A stretch of 6,450 nt of DNA from Roseburia sp. CAG:303 (GCA_000437755.1 FR900183.1:20011-26460); one strand, 5' to 3'; positions 1 through 5,767 are shown, counted from the first letter of the stretch. The notes: generated from the sequence alone by a model not told the origin. Numbers and translations are program-made.

Positions 1-2
1 TT

Positions 3-263
3 CAGATTAGAGAATTCAGACCGGTATATCCGGAAGAAAATATAGTAAAAATTGGAAATCTGGTAACACTGGAACTCTCAAATGGAGAAAGGGAAAGGTA
101 TTATCTCGTGCCGGAAACAGGAGGTGTGGAACTGGATATAGATGGGGAAGAAATATTCTGTATTTCAAGCCAGACATTAATGACACAGAAACTGATTGAA
201 TGTAAATGTGGGGAGGTGATTGAAATGAATGACGAAAAAATGAAGATACTGGCAATAGAGTAA
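3..263 (+). CDS. C-terminal part of a GreA/GreB-like domain protein (5' end outside window)
   Basis: An open frame enters from the left edge and ends at TAA 261-263, giving the last 86 residues of a protein whose start is not in view. The visible part has the order expected of the GreA/GreB C-terminal FKBP-like domain: a 'VKIGNLVTLEL' strand, a strand ending in 'YYLVPE', then 'ISSQTLMTQKLIECKCGEVI' in the place where Gre factors have the IS..SPLG..L.G...GD segment, and a final strand ending 'KILAIE'. In Gre factors this domain binds the RNA polymerase beta' region around the secondary channel; the coiled coil that reaches the active site is N-terminal and cannot be judged here. The match is divergent, so the domain call is by pattern only. 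The first GTPase gene starts 25 nt downstream with no terminator between them, so the two are probably co-transcribed. No identifiable promoter lies in the gap. Coding status is well supported; the Gre relationship is moderately supported. Confidence 0.62.
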   Translation, partial: QIREFRPVYPEENIVKIGNLVTLELSNGERERYYLVPETGGVELDIDGEEIFCISSQTLMTQKLIECKCGEVIEMNDEKMKILAIE

Positions 264-275
264 GCAGCAGTGTGC

Positions 276-282
276 AAAGGAG
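276..282 (+). promoter_or_regulatory. Ribosome binding site for the upstream GTPase start (ATG 289)
   Basis: AAAGGAG lies 6 nt before ATG 289. It supports the longer form of the first GTPase, but a second good site (339-343) supports a shorter form. Confidence 0.7.
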
Positions 283-288
283 AAAAAC

Positions 289-1326
289 ATGACAGATTAT
301 AGAATAAACAAGAAAAACAATGATACAAACAACACAATGGAGGAAAAAACTATGAAGAGAGAAAACATTTATGAAGTATTGGAAAATGACATTATGAACG
401 CAGGACTTAAAGATGAAGAAAAGAACAGGATGTTAAAGAATGTGATGCGGTTAAAAGAAAGAAAAGTAAATATTATGATTACCGGGGCGACCGGCTGTGG
501 AAAGAGCTCAACCATAAATGCATTATTTGATACGGAAGTGGCGAAAGTAGGAGTTGGTGCAGATCCGGAAACAATGGATATACAGAAATACGAACTTGAT
601 AACCTCATTTTATGGGATACTCCGGGGCTGGGAGATGGAAAAGAAGCCGATAACAGACATGCCAGAAATATTATTGACAAATTAGCTGAAGTAGATAAAG
701 ACGGAAATGCGGTCATAGATTTGGTGCTGGTTATTCTGGACGGGGGAACGAGAGATCTTGGAACATCCTATGAACTTATTAACGAAGTAATTATACCGAA
801 TTTAGGAGAGAATAAGAGTGAGAGAATTTTAGTGGCAATCAATCAGGCAGACATGGCGATGAAAGGACGTTACTGGGATTATGGGAAGAATGAGCCAATG
901 TCGGAACTGAAAGAATTTTTGGATAAGAAAGTGGTATCTGTGAGAAGCAGAATAAAAGAAACAACTGGTGTTGAGGTAAATCCGATTTATTATAGTGCCG
1001 GTTACAAGGAAGAAGGAATGATACAGAGCGCCCCATATAACCTGTCCAAATTATTGTACTACATAGTAAAAGCAACACCAAAGGAAAAGAGGATAGTATT
1101 CTGCAACAATATTAACAGGGATCAGGAAGTATGGAAGTCAGATGATAAATTAATGGATTATAACAGGGAAACAAAGAAATCAATCATAGAATCCGTCAGA
1201 GACGGTATGGAGACAGGCGGTGATATTGGGGAAATGATAGCAGGAAAACCTGGAAAAGTGGTAGGAACGATTATTGGGGCAGTAGGAGGATTTATTGGCG
1301 GAATTATTGGCGGAATATTTGGATAA
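289..1326 (+). CDS. Era-like GTPase of the YfjP/YeeP type with a glycine-zipper C-terminal tail
   Basis: The 345-residue product has a full set of TRAFAC-class GTPase motifs. These are the P-loop GATGCGKS at residues 66-73, a conserved 'GADPETMD' segment at 90-97 where switch I should fall, the G3 motif WDTPG at 109-113, the G4 motif NQAD at 185-188 (Gln replaces the usual Lys) and G5 YSAG at 235-238. This layout fits the YfjP/YeeP/YkfA group of Era-like GTPases, often found on prophages and islands; their cellular role is poorly known. Residues 22-60 are charged and probably helical. Residues 311-345 are a hydrophobic glycine zipper (repeated G-x3-G and GG pairs such as 'GGFIGGIIGGIFG'), which could pack helices together or enter a membrane; that is inference. 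The next gene is a paralogue sharing 'AINQADMAMKGR' around G4. ATG 289 has AAAGGAG 6 nt upstream. In-frame ATG 352 (residue 22) also has GGAGG 8 nt upstream, and residues 1-21 are Asn/Lys-rich, so the true start may be 352. Confidence 0.9.
   Translation: MTDYRINKKNNDTNNTMEEKTMKRENIYEVLENDIMNAGLKDEEKNRMLKNVMRLKERKVNIMITGATGCGKSSTINALFDTEVAKVGVGADPETMDIQKYELDNLILWDTPGLGDGKEADNRHARNIIDKLAEVDKDGNAVIDLVLVILDGGTRDLGTSYELINEVIIPNLGENKSERILVAINQADMAMKGRYWDYGKNEPMSELKEFLDKKVVSVRSRIKETTGVEVNPIYYSAGYKEEGMIQSAPYNLSKLLYYIVKATPKEKRIVFCNNINRDQEVWKSDDKLMDYNRETKKSIIESVRDGMETGGDIGEMIAGKPGKVVGTIIGAVGGFIGGIIGGIFG
339..343 (+). promoter_or_regulatory. Second ribosome binding site inside the GTPase gene, for ATG 352
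   Basis: GGAGG sits 8 nt before the in-frame ATG at 352-354. It could drive a form lacking the first 21 residues, or be the only real start of the gene. Confidence 0.5.
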
Positions 1327-1352
1327 AAAAGCAGACAGTAATTAAAGAAAAA

Positions 1353-1381
1353 CGGGAGGCTGTGTTTTCACAGCTCTCCCG
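1353..1381 (+). other. Intergenic bulged hairpin between the two GTPase genes
   Basis: CGGGAG-GCTGTG (1353-1364) pairs with CACAGC (1369-1374) and CTCCCG (1376-1381), giving two 6-bp helices separated by a single bulged T at 1375 and closed by a TTTT loop. No T-run follows on the + strand (next bases GATGAAAAAA), so it should not be an intrinsic terminator for the operon. It may instead cause partial attenuation, protect the upstream message from 3' exonucleases or set the ratio of the two GTPases. On the minus strand the same stem is followed by TTTTTCTTTAATT and would look like a terminator, but no minus-strand gene points into it. Confidence 0.65.
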
Positions 1382-1405
1382 GATGAAAAAACATTGACTA
1401 AGAAT

Positions 1406-1412
1406 GGAGGAG
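1406..1412 (+). promoter_or_regulatory. Ribosome binding site that fixes the second GTPase start at ATG 1419
   Basis: GGAGGAG lies 6 nt before ATG 1419. It overlaps the G of an upstream in-frame ATG at 1404, which has no ribosome binding site of its own, so 1419 is preferred. Confidence 0.75.
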
Positions 1413-1418
1413 TACCAG

Positions 1419-2102
1419 ATGAGAAGTGTATACAGATTGAATGATATTGAAAATAATTTAAGAATTATGAGGTGCAGACCGCTGGATATACTGGTTGTGG
1501 GCGGCACCGGAACTGGAAAATCATCTACTTTAAATGCAATATTTGAAGATGAAATCTCGCGGGTAGGAAGGGGCTGTGATCCTGAAACAATGCAGATAAG
1601 TTCTAATAAGTTAAATGATAAAATGCGCTTCTGGGACACTCCGGGATTTGGTGATGGAAAGGAGCAGGACGCAGGATATGCAGAACAGCTGAAACAGACA
1701 TTGTATCGGGAATATGAACTGGATAATACAAAATATGGAATAATTGATGTAGTACTGGTAATTGTGGATGGATCAGGAAGAGATATGGGAACTGCTTACC
1801 GGATATTAAATGAAGTGATTCTTCCTGATTTTCCGCCCAATAGAATTATTACAGCAATCAATCAGGCAGATATGGCAATGAAAGGCAGACACTGGAATTA
1901 TGAAGAAAACAGACCGGACAGAATATTAGCAGAATTTTTGGAAGAAAAAGCAGGCTCAATTAAAAAAAGGGTCATGGAAAGCACAGGGGTGAGGATCGCA
2001 GATCCTGTCTGCTATTCAGCTGAAAAAAATTATAACATAGAGAAACTTCTGGATTTAATTATTGATAATATGCCGACAGAGCGGAGGAGGATAACACGAT
2101 GA
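1419..2102 (+). CDS. Second Era-like GTPase, YfjP/YeeP type, paralogue of the gene before it
   Basis: From ATG 1419 the product is 227 residues, essentially a bare G domain. It has the P-loop GGTGTGKS at 28-35, G3 WDTPG at 72-76, G4 NQAD at 148-151 and G5 YSAE at 199-202. The segment 'GCDPETMQ' matches 'GADPETMD' of the first GTPase, and 'AINQADMAMKGRHW' matches its G4 region almost perfectly, so the two arose by duplication or are ancient partners. Unlike the first copy it lacks a long charged N-terminal region and ends soon after G5 with basic residues (RRRITR), without the glycine-zipper tail. This asymmetry suggests a heterodimer in which one subunit carries an effector tail, but that is inference. 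The stop TGA (2100-2102) overlaps the ATG of the next gene at 2099, implying translational coupling. GTP binding is very likely; the cellular role is unknown. Confidence 0.9.
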   Translation: MRSVYRLNDIENNLRIMRCRPLDILVVGGTGTGKSSTLNAIFEDEISRVGRGCDPETMQISSNKLNDKMRFWDTPGFGDGKEQDAGYAEQLKQTLYREYELDNTKYGIIDVVLVIVDGSGRDMGTAYRILNEVILPDFPPNRIITAINQADMAMKGRHWNYEENRPDRILAEFLEEKAGSIKKRVMESTGVRIADPVCYSAEKNYNIEKLLDLIIDNMPTERRRITR

Positions 2103-2377
2103 AGAAAATAAGTATTAAAAACAATATTTTTATGATTGCAAAGAAGAACGGACAGCGGAAACTTGACTATTATCTGAAGATGCGGGATGGAAGGGAATAT
2201 TATATGTTTACGAGGGATCATTCGGCATCCTGTTATGAAATTTGTAAATCGGCGATTCCTGTCAATAAAGTTCTGCAGATAAGAAACAGGAATACAGCCA
2301 TAATGGGACTGGTAAAATATTTAAACTTTATGATGCCGTATTTTGTGGAATATTATGGTTTGAAAAAATGTAGTTAA
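2099..2377 (+). CDS. Small basic protein of unknown function, coupled to the GTPase pair
   Basis: The 92-residue product begins at ATG 2099, in an ATGA overlap with the second GTPase, and has GGAGGAGG (2083-2090) 8 nt upstream, so it is very probably translated. I do not recognise a family. By count about 18 Lys/Arg stand against roughly half a dozen Asp/Glu, giving a strongly basic protein. The N-terminal half looks like short beta strands with aromatic ends ('LDYYLKMRDGREYYMFTRD'). The second half looks helical, with 'IRNRNTAIMGLVKYLNFMMP' and then 'YFVEYYGLKK'. There is no signal peptide and no convincing membrane segment. The charge would fit binding to RNA, the ribosome or DNA, or an adaptor role for the GTPases; this is inference. 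It is the last gene of its group, with no clear terminator after it before the promoter of the next unit. Confidence 0.78.
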   Translation: MKKISIKNNIFMIAKKNGQRKLDYYLKMRDGREYYMFTRDHSASCYEICKSAIPVNKVLQIRNRNTAIMGLVKYLNFMMPYFVEYYGLKKCS

Positions 2378-2386
2378 AAATATGAG

Positions 2387-2415
2387 TTTTGATTTTCTGA
2401 TAAGTGTGGTATACT
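2387..2415 (+). promoter_or_regulatory. Probable extended -10 promoter for the MYG1/CARF-HEPN unit
   Basis: TATACT at 2410-2415 is preceded by TG at 2407-2408 with one base between, giving an extended -10 (TGnTATACT). Weak -35 candidates are TTTTGA (2387-2392, 17-nt spacer) and TTGATT (2389-2394, 15-nt spacer). The position, about 28 nt before ATG 2443, fits a short leader and suggests that the downstream pair can be transcribed separately from the GTPase genes. Confidence 0.55.
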
Positions 2416-2442
2416 TGATGTTAAAGAAAGAAGGGATATAGA

Positions 2443-3294
2443 ATGAAGATAATTATGAATCATGACAAGGCATTTACACATGGGGGGATTTTCCATGCGG
2501 ATGATGTATTTTCAGCAGCTTTATTGAGAATGATGAATCCGGATATTTTTATAGAACGTGGAAATCAGGTTCCGGACGGATATGACGGACTGGTATTTGA
2601 TATCGGCGGCGGGGCATTTGACCATCACCAGGAGGATCGCAGAGTCAGGAAAAATGGTATTCCGTTTGCGGCATTCGGATTGTTATGGGAAAAATATGGA
2701 AAAAATTTTCTGGAGAGTGAAGAGGACAGGACAGACTTTGATGAAAAATTCGTCCAGAAATTAGATGAAAGTGATAATACGGGTGAACCAAATATGATTG
2801 CCGAGTGTGTTGCGGAATTTAATCCGGACTGGCTGGAGCCGGACTGCAACAGGGATGAACGATTCTTTGAAGCAGTAGAATTTGCACAGGCAATTCTGGA
2901 AAGAAAATTCAAACAGATTCAGGCAAAACGGCAGGCGTATACGGTTGTACAGGGATATCTGGAAAAAAGCAGGGATGGTATCATGATTATGGACAGGGCT
3001 GTTCCGTGGAAAAAAGCACTGAAAAATACGGATATTTATTATGTGATTTTTCCATCCATCCGTGGTGGTTACATGGTGCAGGCAGTTCCGCAGGATGAAA
3101 GTGAAAGCGGAAGGGAATTAAAGAAGCCACTTCCGGAAAAGTGGAGAGGAAAAACAGCAGAGGAACTTGCCGAACTTACAGGAATTGCAGGATTTACCTT
3201 TTGCCATTTATCAGGATTTATCTGTGCGGTAAAGGAACTGGATGAAGCAGTCAGGGTAGCAGAACTGGCGATGAAAATGGAGGAAAACGAATGA
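2443..3294 (+). CDS. MYG1-family (DHH-like) metal-dependent phosphoesterase/exonuclease
   Basis: The 283-residue product shows MYG1/UPF0160 family marks. 'THGGIFHADDVFSAALL' (residues 12-28) supplies H13, H18, D20 and D21, and 'VFDIGGGAFDHHQ' (51-63) supplies D53 and the D60-H61-H62 triad. A further acidic pair lies at D108/D111. Near the C-terminus are 'YYVIFPSIRGGYMVQAVP', a 'LPEKWRGKTAEELAELTGI' segment and 'FCHLSGFI', all usual in the family. DHH-type enzymes use two metal ions to hydrolyse phosphodiester bonds; eukaryotic MYG1 is a 3'-5' RNA exonuclease. No signal peptide is seen, so it should be cytoplasmic. The length is near that of bacterial family members and the gene looks intact. 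The start ATG 2443 has AAGGGA 6 nt upstream. The stop overlaps the start of the CARF-HEPN gene by 4 nt, so the two proteins are translationally coupled. RNA trimming or removal of a cyclic-oligonucleotide signal are both plausible roles, unproven here. Confidence 0.9.
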   Translation: MKIIMNHDKAFTHGGIFHADDVFSAALLRMMNPDIFIERGNQVPDGYDGLVFDIGGGAFDHHQEDRRVRKNGIPFAAFGLLWEKYGKNFLESEEDRTDFDEKFVQKLDESDNTGEPNMIAECVAEFNPDWLEPDCNRDERFFEAVEFAQAILERKFKQIQAKRQAYTVVQGYLEKSRDGIMIMDRAVPWKKALKNTDIYYVIFPSIRGGYMVQAVPQDESESGRELKKPLPEKWRGKTAEELAELTGIAGFTFCHLSGFICAVKELDEAVRVAELAMKMEENE

Positions 3295-5186
3295 TGGATT
3301 ATGAAAATGTGCTGCTGTTGTTTTTGAGTTTTTATGGTCAGAAAAAGGGAGCAGATGGAAAGCTTGTAACAACGGAACAGGAATATAAATATAAGTATGA
3401 TAACAAAGGAAACGGTCAGGAAGAAATATTTGCCGGAAGACAGACGAATGAAGCTCCGGTAAATTGCCTGATATCCCTTGCGGAAGCAGATGCTAAAATT
3501 CATAACAGGAAAAAGGCATTTGATAAAATTTTGTGTATTGGAACAAAAGAAGTTTTTGAAAACAAGACCTGGGAGGATAAGACAACCTATCAGTTATTTG
3601 AAGAAAGATTGAAAGCATATTGTAAAAAACAAAATATAAATTCTGATTTTGAAATATGCAGGATTGAGTATAATATGAAAGATGAAGAGAAAAATGACCC
3701 TACAACAGAGGCCAGGGCGATGTATATATACAGCCAGATTAGTGATGTATTGAATATCAAGAGTCCTGAGAAGAAAAAGACGTATGTGTATGTAGACTAT
3801 ACTGGTGGATTCCGGGATATCAGTTTTTTGATGACAAGCATTATCCGATATCTGGAATTTGCCGATATCGAATGTAAAAAAATTCTGTATGCGAATTTTT
3901 TTGCAAAAGAAAAACGTATTTATGAATTAAACTGTATCTATGATATGTACCAGATGATCAATGGAGTCAGTGAATTCGTCAGTACCGGAAATGCAGTCCA
4001 GCTGAGAAATTTGTTTAAAAAAGTGGACGAAGAAAATACACCGGATTTAATTAAGACCATTATTGAGTTTTCAAATTCTATGGCAGTCTGTGATATGAGT
4101 AAAATTGACCAGATGGTAAGGAAAATGGCAAAACTGACAGAAAAAGAGAAGGAAGAACATAGTTCGGTATATTATGAAATGTTTCAGAGTATGACTCCAA
4201 TGATCCGGGAAAAGATGAGATTAGACGAACTGGTAACACAAGAAAAAAAGGGAGAGATTAATTATCCTGTGTTAATTGACTGGTGTACGGATAATGGGCT
4301 GATTCAGCAGGCAACGACATTATATGTAGAGAAAATGCCGTTTTATTATATAGAAAAAGGACTGCTTAAAGATTATGTCTGTGTAGAAAAAGTTGTTCCA
4401 ACGCAAAGTGCTACAAAAGAAAGTACGGCTTTTTATACAGAATTGTATGCAGTATTTAAGGATAAAACAGAAGAAATTATAACGGCAGAAGATAGTTATG
4501 AAAGAGAAGAAGAAGACTTTTTGTCATATATACGAGAAATATGGGATGAAATAAAAAAATCAGGAACGGATGCAGACAAGCTACAGAAATTACATAAAAA
4601 AATTAATATGTCAGACAAGTTTGAAGCTGCAGGTAAAAGATTATTAGATATTTTAAAGGATAGATACGACCTCGCAGGAAAAGGTAAAAATAGCAGAAAA
4701 TATGAAGAAATTGGAGTGAAACAGAAAAATGTAACTGCATTTATGAATACAGTGACTGGACAGGGAAAAGGAATCAGATATTATTGTCTTACAGGAGATA
4801 AAGATGTAGAGAAGCATGCTGAAAATGAAAAACAAGATAAGAGTAGCAGTGTGGAAAAAGGAATCAGAAATAAAGTTAAGGCATTAAAAAATCTGGAAGA
4901 TAGGGAATTAAGTTCGGAAGAAGATTATAATAAATTGTATCATCCTATGTTATATTATTTTGCACTCAAGATGCTCCGAAACCGAATGAATCATGCCAGT
5001 AATAGAATGACAGATGCGGACAGAGATGCTGTAGAATATCTGGCATCAAAAGGAATCCACTTCATGAAAGAAGGAACGGATATCAATGCAGAAGACGCAC
5101 AGTTTGAACTGGATATTGATACAATCAAAGAAATAATTAGAGAAGGAATCGCACCGGAACTGAAAGAAAATAAAAAAATTAAATAG
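3291..5186 (+). CDS. CARF-HEPN protein, DxTHG/TM1812-like (Csx1/Csm6-type) RNase
   Basis: The 631-residue product has an N-terminal Rossmann-like region typical of CARF sensors of the DxTHG/TM1812 group. The first strand is 'NVLLLFLSFYG', then comes 'FDKILCIGTKEVF', and then 'VYVDYTGGFRD' with D169-Y170-T171-G172-G173; here Gly replaces the His of DxTHG. 'YELN' near 211-214 and 'VSEFVSTGNAVQLRNLF' from 226 match the usual end of this region. A long, charged, mostly helical middle follows. Near the C-terminus 'RNRMNH' (R563, N564, H568) is the R-N-x3-H catalytic signature of HEPN RNases, with helices on both sides. By family knowledge, CARF domains bind cyclic oligoadenylates and switch on HEPN RNA cleavage. 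ATG 3291 overlaps the MYG1 stop (ATGA) and has TGGAGG 7 nt upstream; the second Met (3294) is less well spaced. The length exceeds typical Csx1/Csm6 proteins (about 400-500 residues). No CRISPR array or cas10 is in view. The ligand is unknown. Confidence 0.87.
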   Translation: MMDYENVLLLFLSFYGQKKGADGKLVTTEQEYKYKYDNKGNGQEEIFAGRQTNEAPVNCLISLAEADAKIHNRKKAFDKILCIGTKEVFENKTWEDKTTYQLFEERLKAYCKKQNINSDFEICRIEYNMKDEEKNDPTTEARAMYIYSQISDVLNIKSPEKKKTYVYVDYTGGFRDISFLMTSIIRYLEFADIECKKILYANFFAKEKRIYELNCIYDMYQMINGVSEFVSTGNAVQLRNLFKKVDEENTPDLIKTIIEFSNSMAVCDMSKIDQMVRKMAKLTEKEKEEHSSVYYEMFQSMTPMIREKMRLDELVTQEKKGEINYPVLIDWCTDNGLIQQATTLYVEKMPFYYIEKGLLKDYVCVEKVVPTQSATKESTAFYTELYAVFKDKTEEIITAEDSYEREEEDFLSYIREIWDEIKKSGTDADKLQKLHKKINMSDKFEAAGKRLLDILKDRYDLAGKGKNSRKYEEIGVKQKNVTAFMNTVTGQGKGIRYYCLTGDKDVEKHAENEKQDKSSSVEKGIRNKVKALKNLEDRELSSEEDYNKLYHPMLYYFALKMLRNRMNHASNRMTDADRDAVEYLASKGIHFMKEGTDINAEDAQFELDIDTIKEIIREGIAPELKENKKIK

Positions 5187-5196
5187 TAAGAGAGAT

Positions 5197-5242
5197 AAAA
5201 AAATCCCCCGGGCAGTAATGGTCTGCTTCGTGGGATTTTTTT
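5197..5242 (+). terminator. Strong rho-independent terminator after the CARF-HEPN gene
   Basis: AAAAAAATCCC (5197-5207) pairs perfectly with GGGATTTTTTT (5232-5242) over 11 bp, and an inner GCAG/CTGC helix (5212-5215 with 5223-5226) extends it. The T7 run follows the GGGA, as in an intrinsic terminator, and the matching A7 makes it potentially active in both directions. It lies 10 nt after the CARF-HEPN stop and separates that unit from the GntR unit. Confidence 0.9.
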
Positions 5243-5268
5243 GCAATTCTGGTCAAAATAAATTATAT

Positions 5269-5297
5269 TTGACAAATTGTATTCTTTGTATTAATAT
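5269..5297 (+). promoter_or_regulatory. Promoter of the GntR/membrane-protein unit
   Basis: A perfect -35 TTGACA (5269-5274) is followed after 17 nt by TAATAT (5292-5297), a fair -10; TATAAA at 5295-5300 is an overlapping alternative with less usual spacing. It lies just after the terminator and about 60 nt before ATG 5357. The -10 is inside an inverted repeat, so a bound repressor would block it. Confidence 0.75.
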
Positions 5298-5310
5298 AAA
5301 TAATACAAAG
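5284..5310 (+). promoter_or_regulatory. Inverted-repeat operator over the -10, probably for the GntR protein
   Basis: CTTTGTATTA (5284-5293) is matched exactly by its reverse complement TAATACAAAG (5301-5310) around a 7-nt AT-only centre. A 10-bp perfect dyad on the -10 is what a dimeric winged-helix repressor would bind. YtrA-type GntR proteins commonly repress their own operons, so autoregulation by the next gene is the simplest reading. Confidence 0.72.
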
Positions 5311-5356
5311 AGGACACACACTTACCTATACATCATCGGCAGGAAAGGAGCATACA

Positions 5357-5749
5357 ATGATTATTAAGTTAAATATGATCAGTGAAATTCCGATTTATGT
5401 GCAGCTTCGCAATGAGATTGTGCTGGGAATCGGCAGGGGGGAATTGAAAGCTGGGGAGCAGCTTCCGACGGTACGCCAGATGGCGGCGGATATCGGAGTA
5501 AATACGATGACGGTAAATAAGAGTTACCAGATTCTGAAAGCAGAAGGATTTATAGAGACGGACAGGCGGAGAGGGGCGAGAGTGAGTGAAACGATACCGG
5601 TCAATCAGGTATTTAAGGAGAAACTGGAGGCAGAACTGGAACTGCTGACGGCGGAAGCAGTGGTACGCGGCATGGAAGAGGAGGAGTTTTATCAGATGTG
5701 CAGAAACCTGTTTGTAAAGTGGCAGAGCAGTGGAGAAGAAATGGCATGA
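5357..5749 (+). CDS. GntR-family transcriptional regulator, YtrA subfamily
   Basis: The 130-residue product carries the GntR winged helix-turn-helix at about residues 11-76. It begins 'IPIYVQLRNEIVLGI', continues through 'GEQLPTVRQMAADIGV' (P37, T38, R40) and the recognition region 'VNTMTVNKSYQILKAEGFIE' (48-67), and ends in the wing 'RRGARV'. Only about 50 helical residues follow, too short for an effector-binding domain of the FadR, HutC or MocR type. That length defines the YtrA subfamily, whose members usually control adjacent membrane-protein or ABC-transporter genes, often in response to envelope-active compounds. AAAGGAG (5344-5350) lies 6 nt before ATG 5357. The membrane-protein gene follows after 18 nt, so both are probably in one operon under the palindromic operator upstream. 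The gene is visibly richer in G and C (many GCG, ACG and CGG codons) than the CARF-HEPN gene before it. Confidence 0.93.
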   Translation: MIIKLNMISEIPIYVQLRNEIVLGIGRGELKAGEQLPTVRQMAADIGVNTMTVNKSYQILKAEGFIETDRRRGARVSETIPVNQVFKEKLEAELELLTAEAVVRGMEEEEFYQMCRNLFVKWQSSGEEMA

Positions 5750-5767
5750 TAGAAGGGAGATGGAGTT

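Noticed and set aside
211..263. GGGAGG followed by ATG 225 as a separate small gene
   Set aside because: It is in frame inside the Gre-like gene and would encode only 12 residues; it is probably a chance match.
1394..1399. TTGACT as a -35 for a promoter of the second GTPase
   Set aside because: No -10 is found at a suitable spacing, and any start site would fall inside the gene.
1404..1418. ATG 1404 as start of the second GTPase
   Set aside because: It has no ribosome binding site, and its own G begins the GGAGGAG that serves ATG 1419.
838..1886. Near-identical stretches around 838-867 and 1857-1886 as a DNA repeat
   Set aside because: They encode the shared G4 region of the paralogous GTPases, and differences fall mostly at third codon positions, so this is protein-level conservation and not a mobile repeat.
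3069..3503. Minus-strand open frame across the MYG1/CARF-HEPN junction
   Set aside because: The two plus-strand genes there have clear family motifs and coupled starts; the antisense product is a low-complexity Ser/Phe/Ile-rich shadow.
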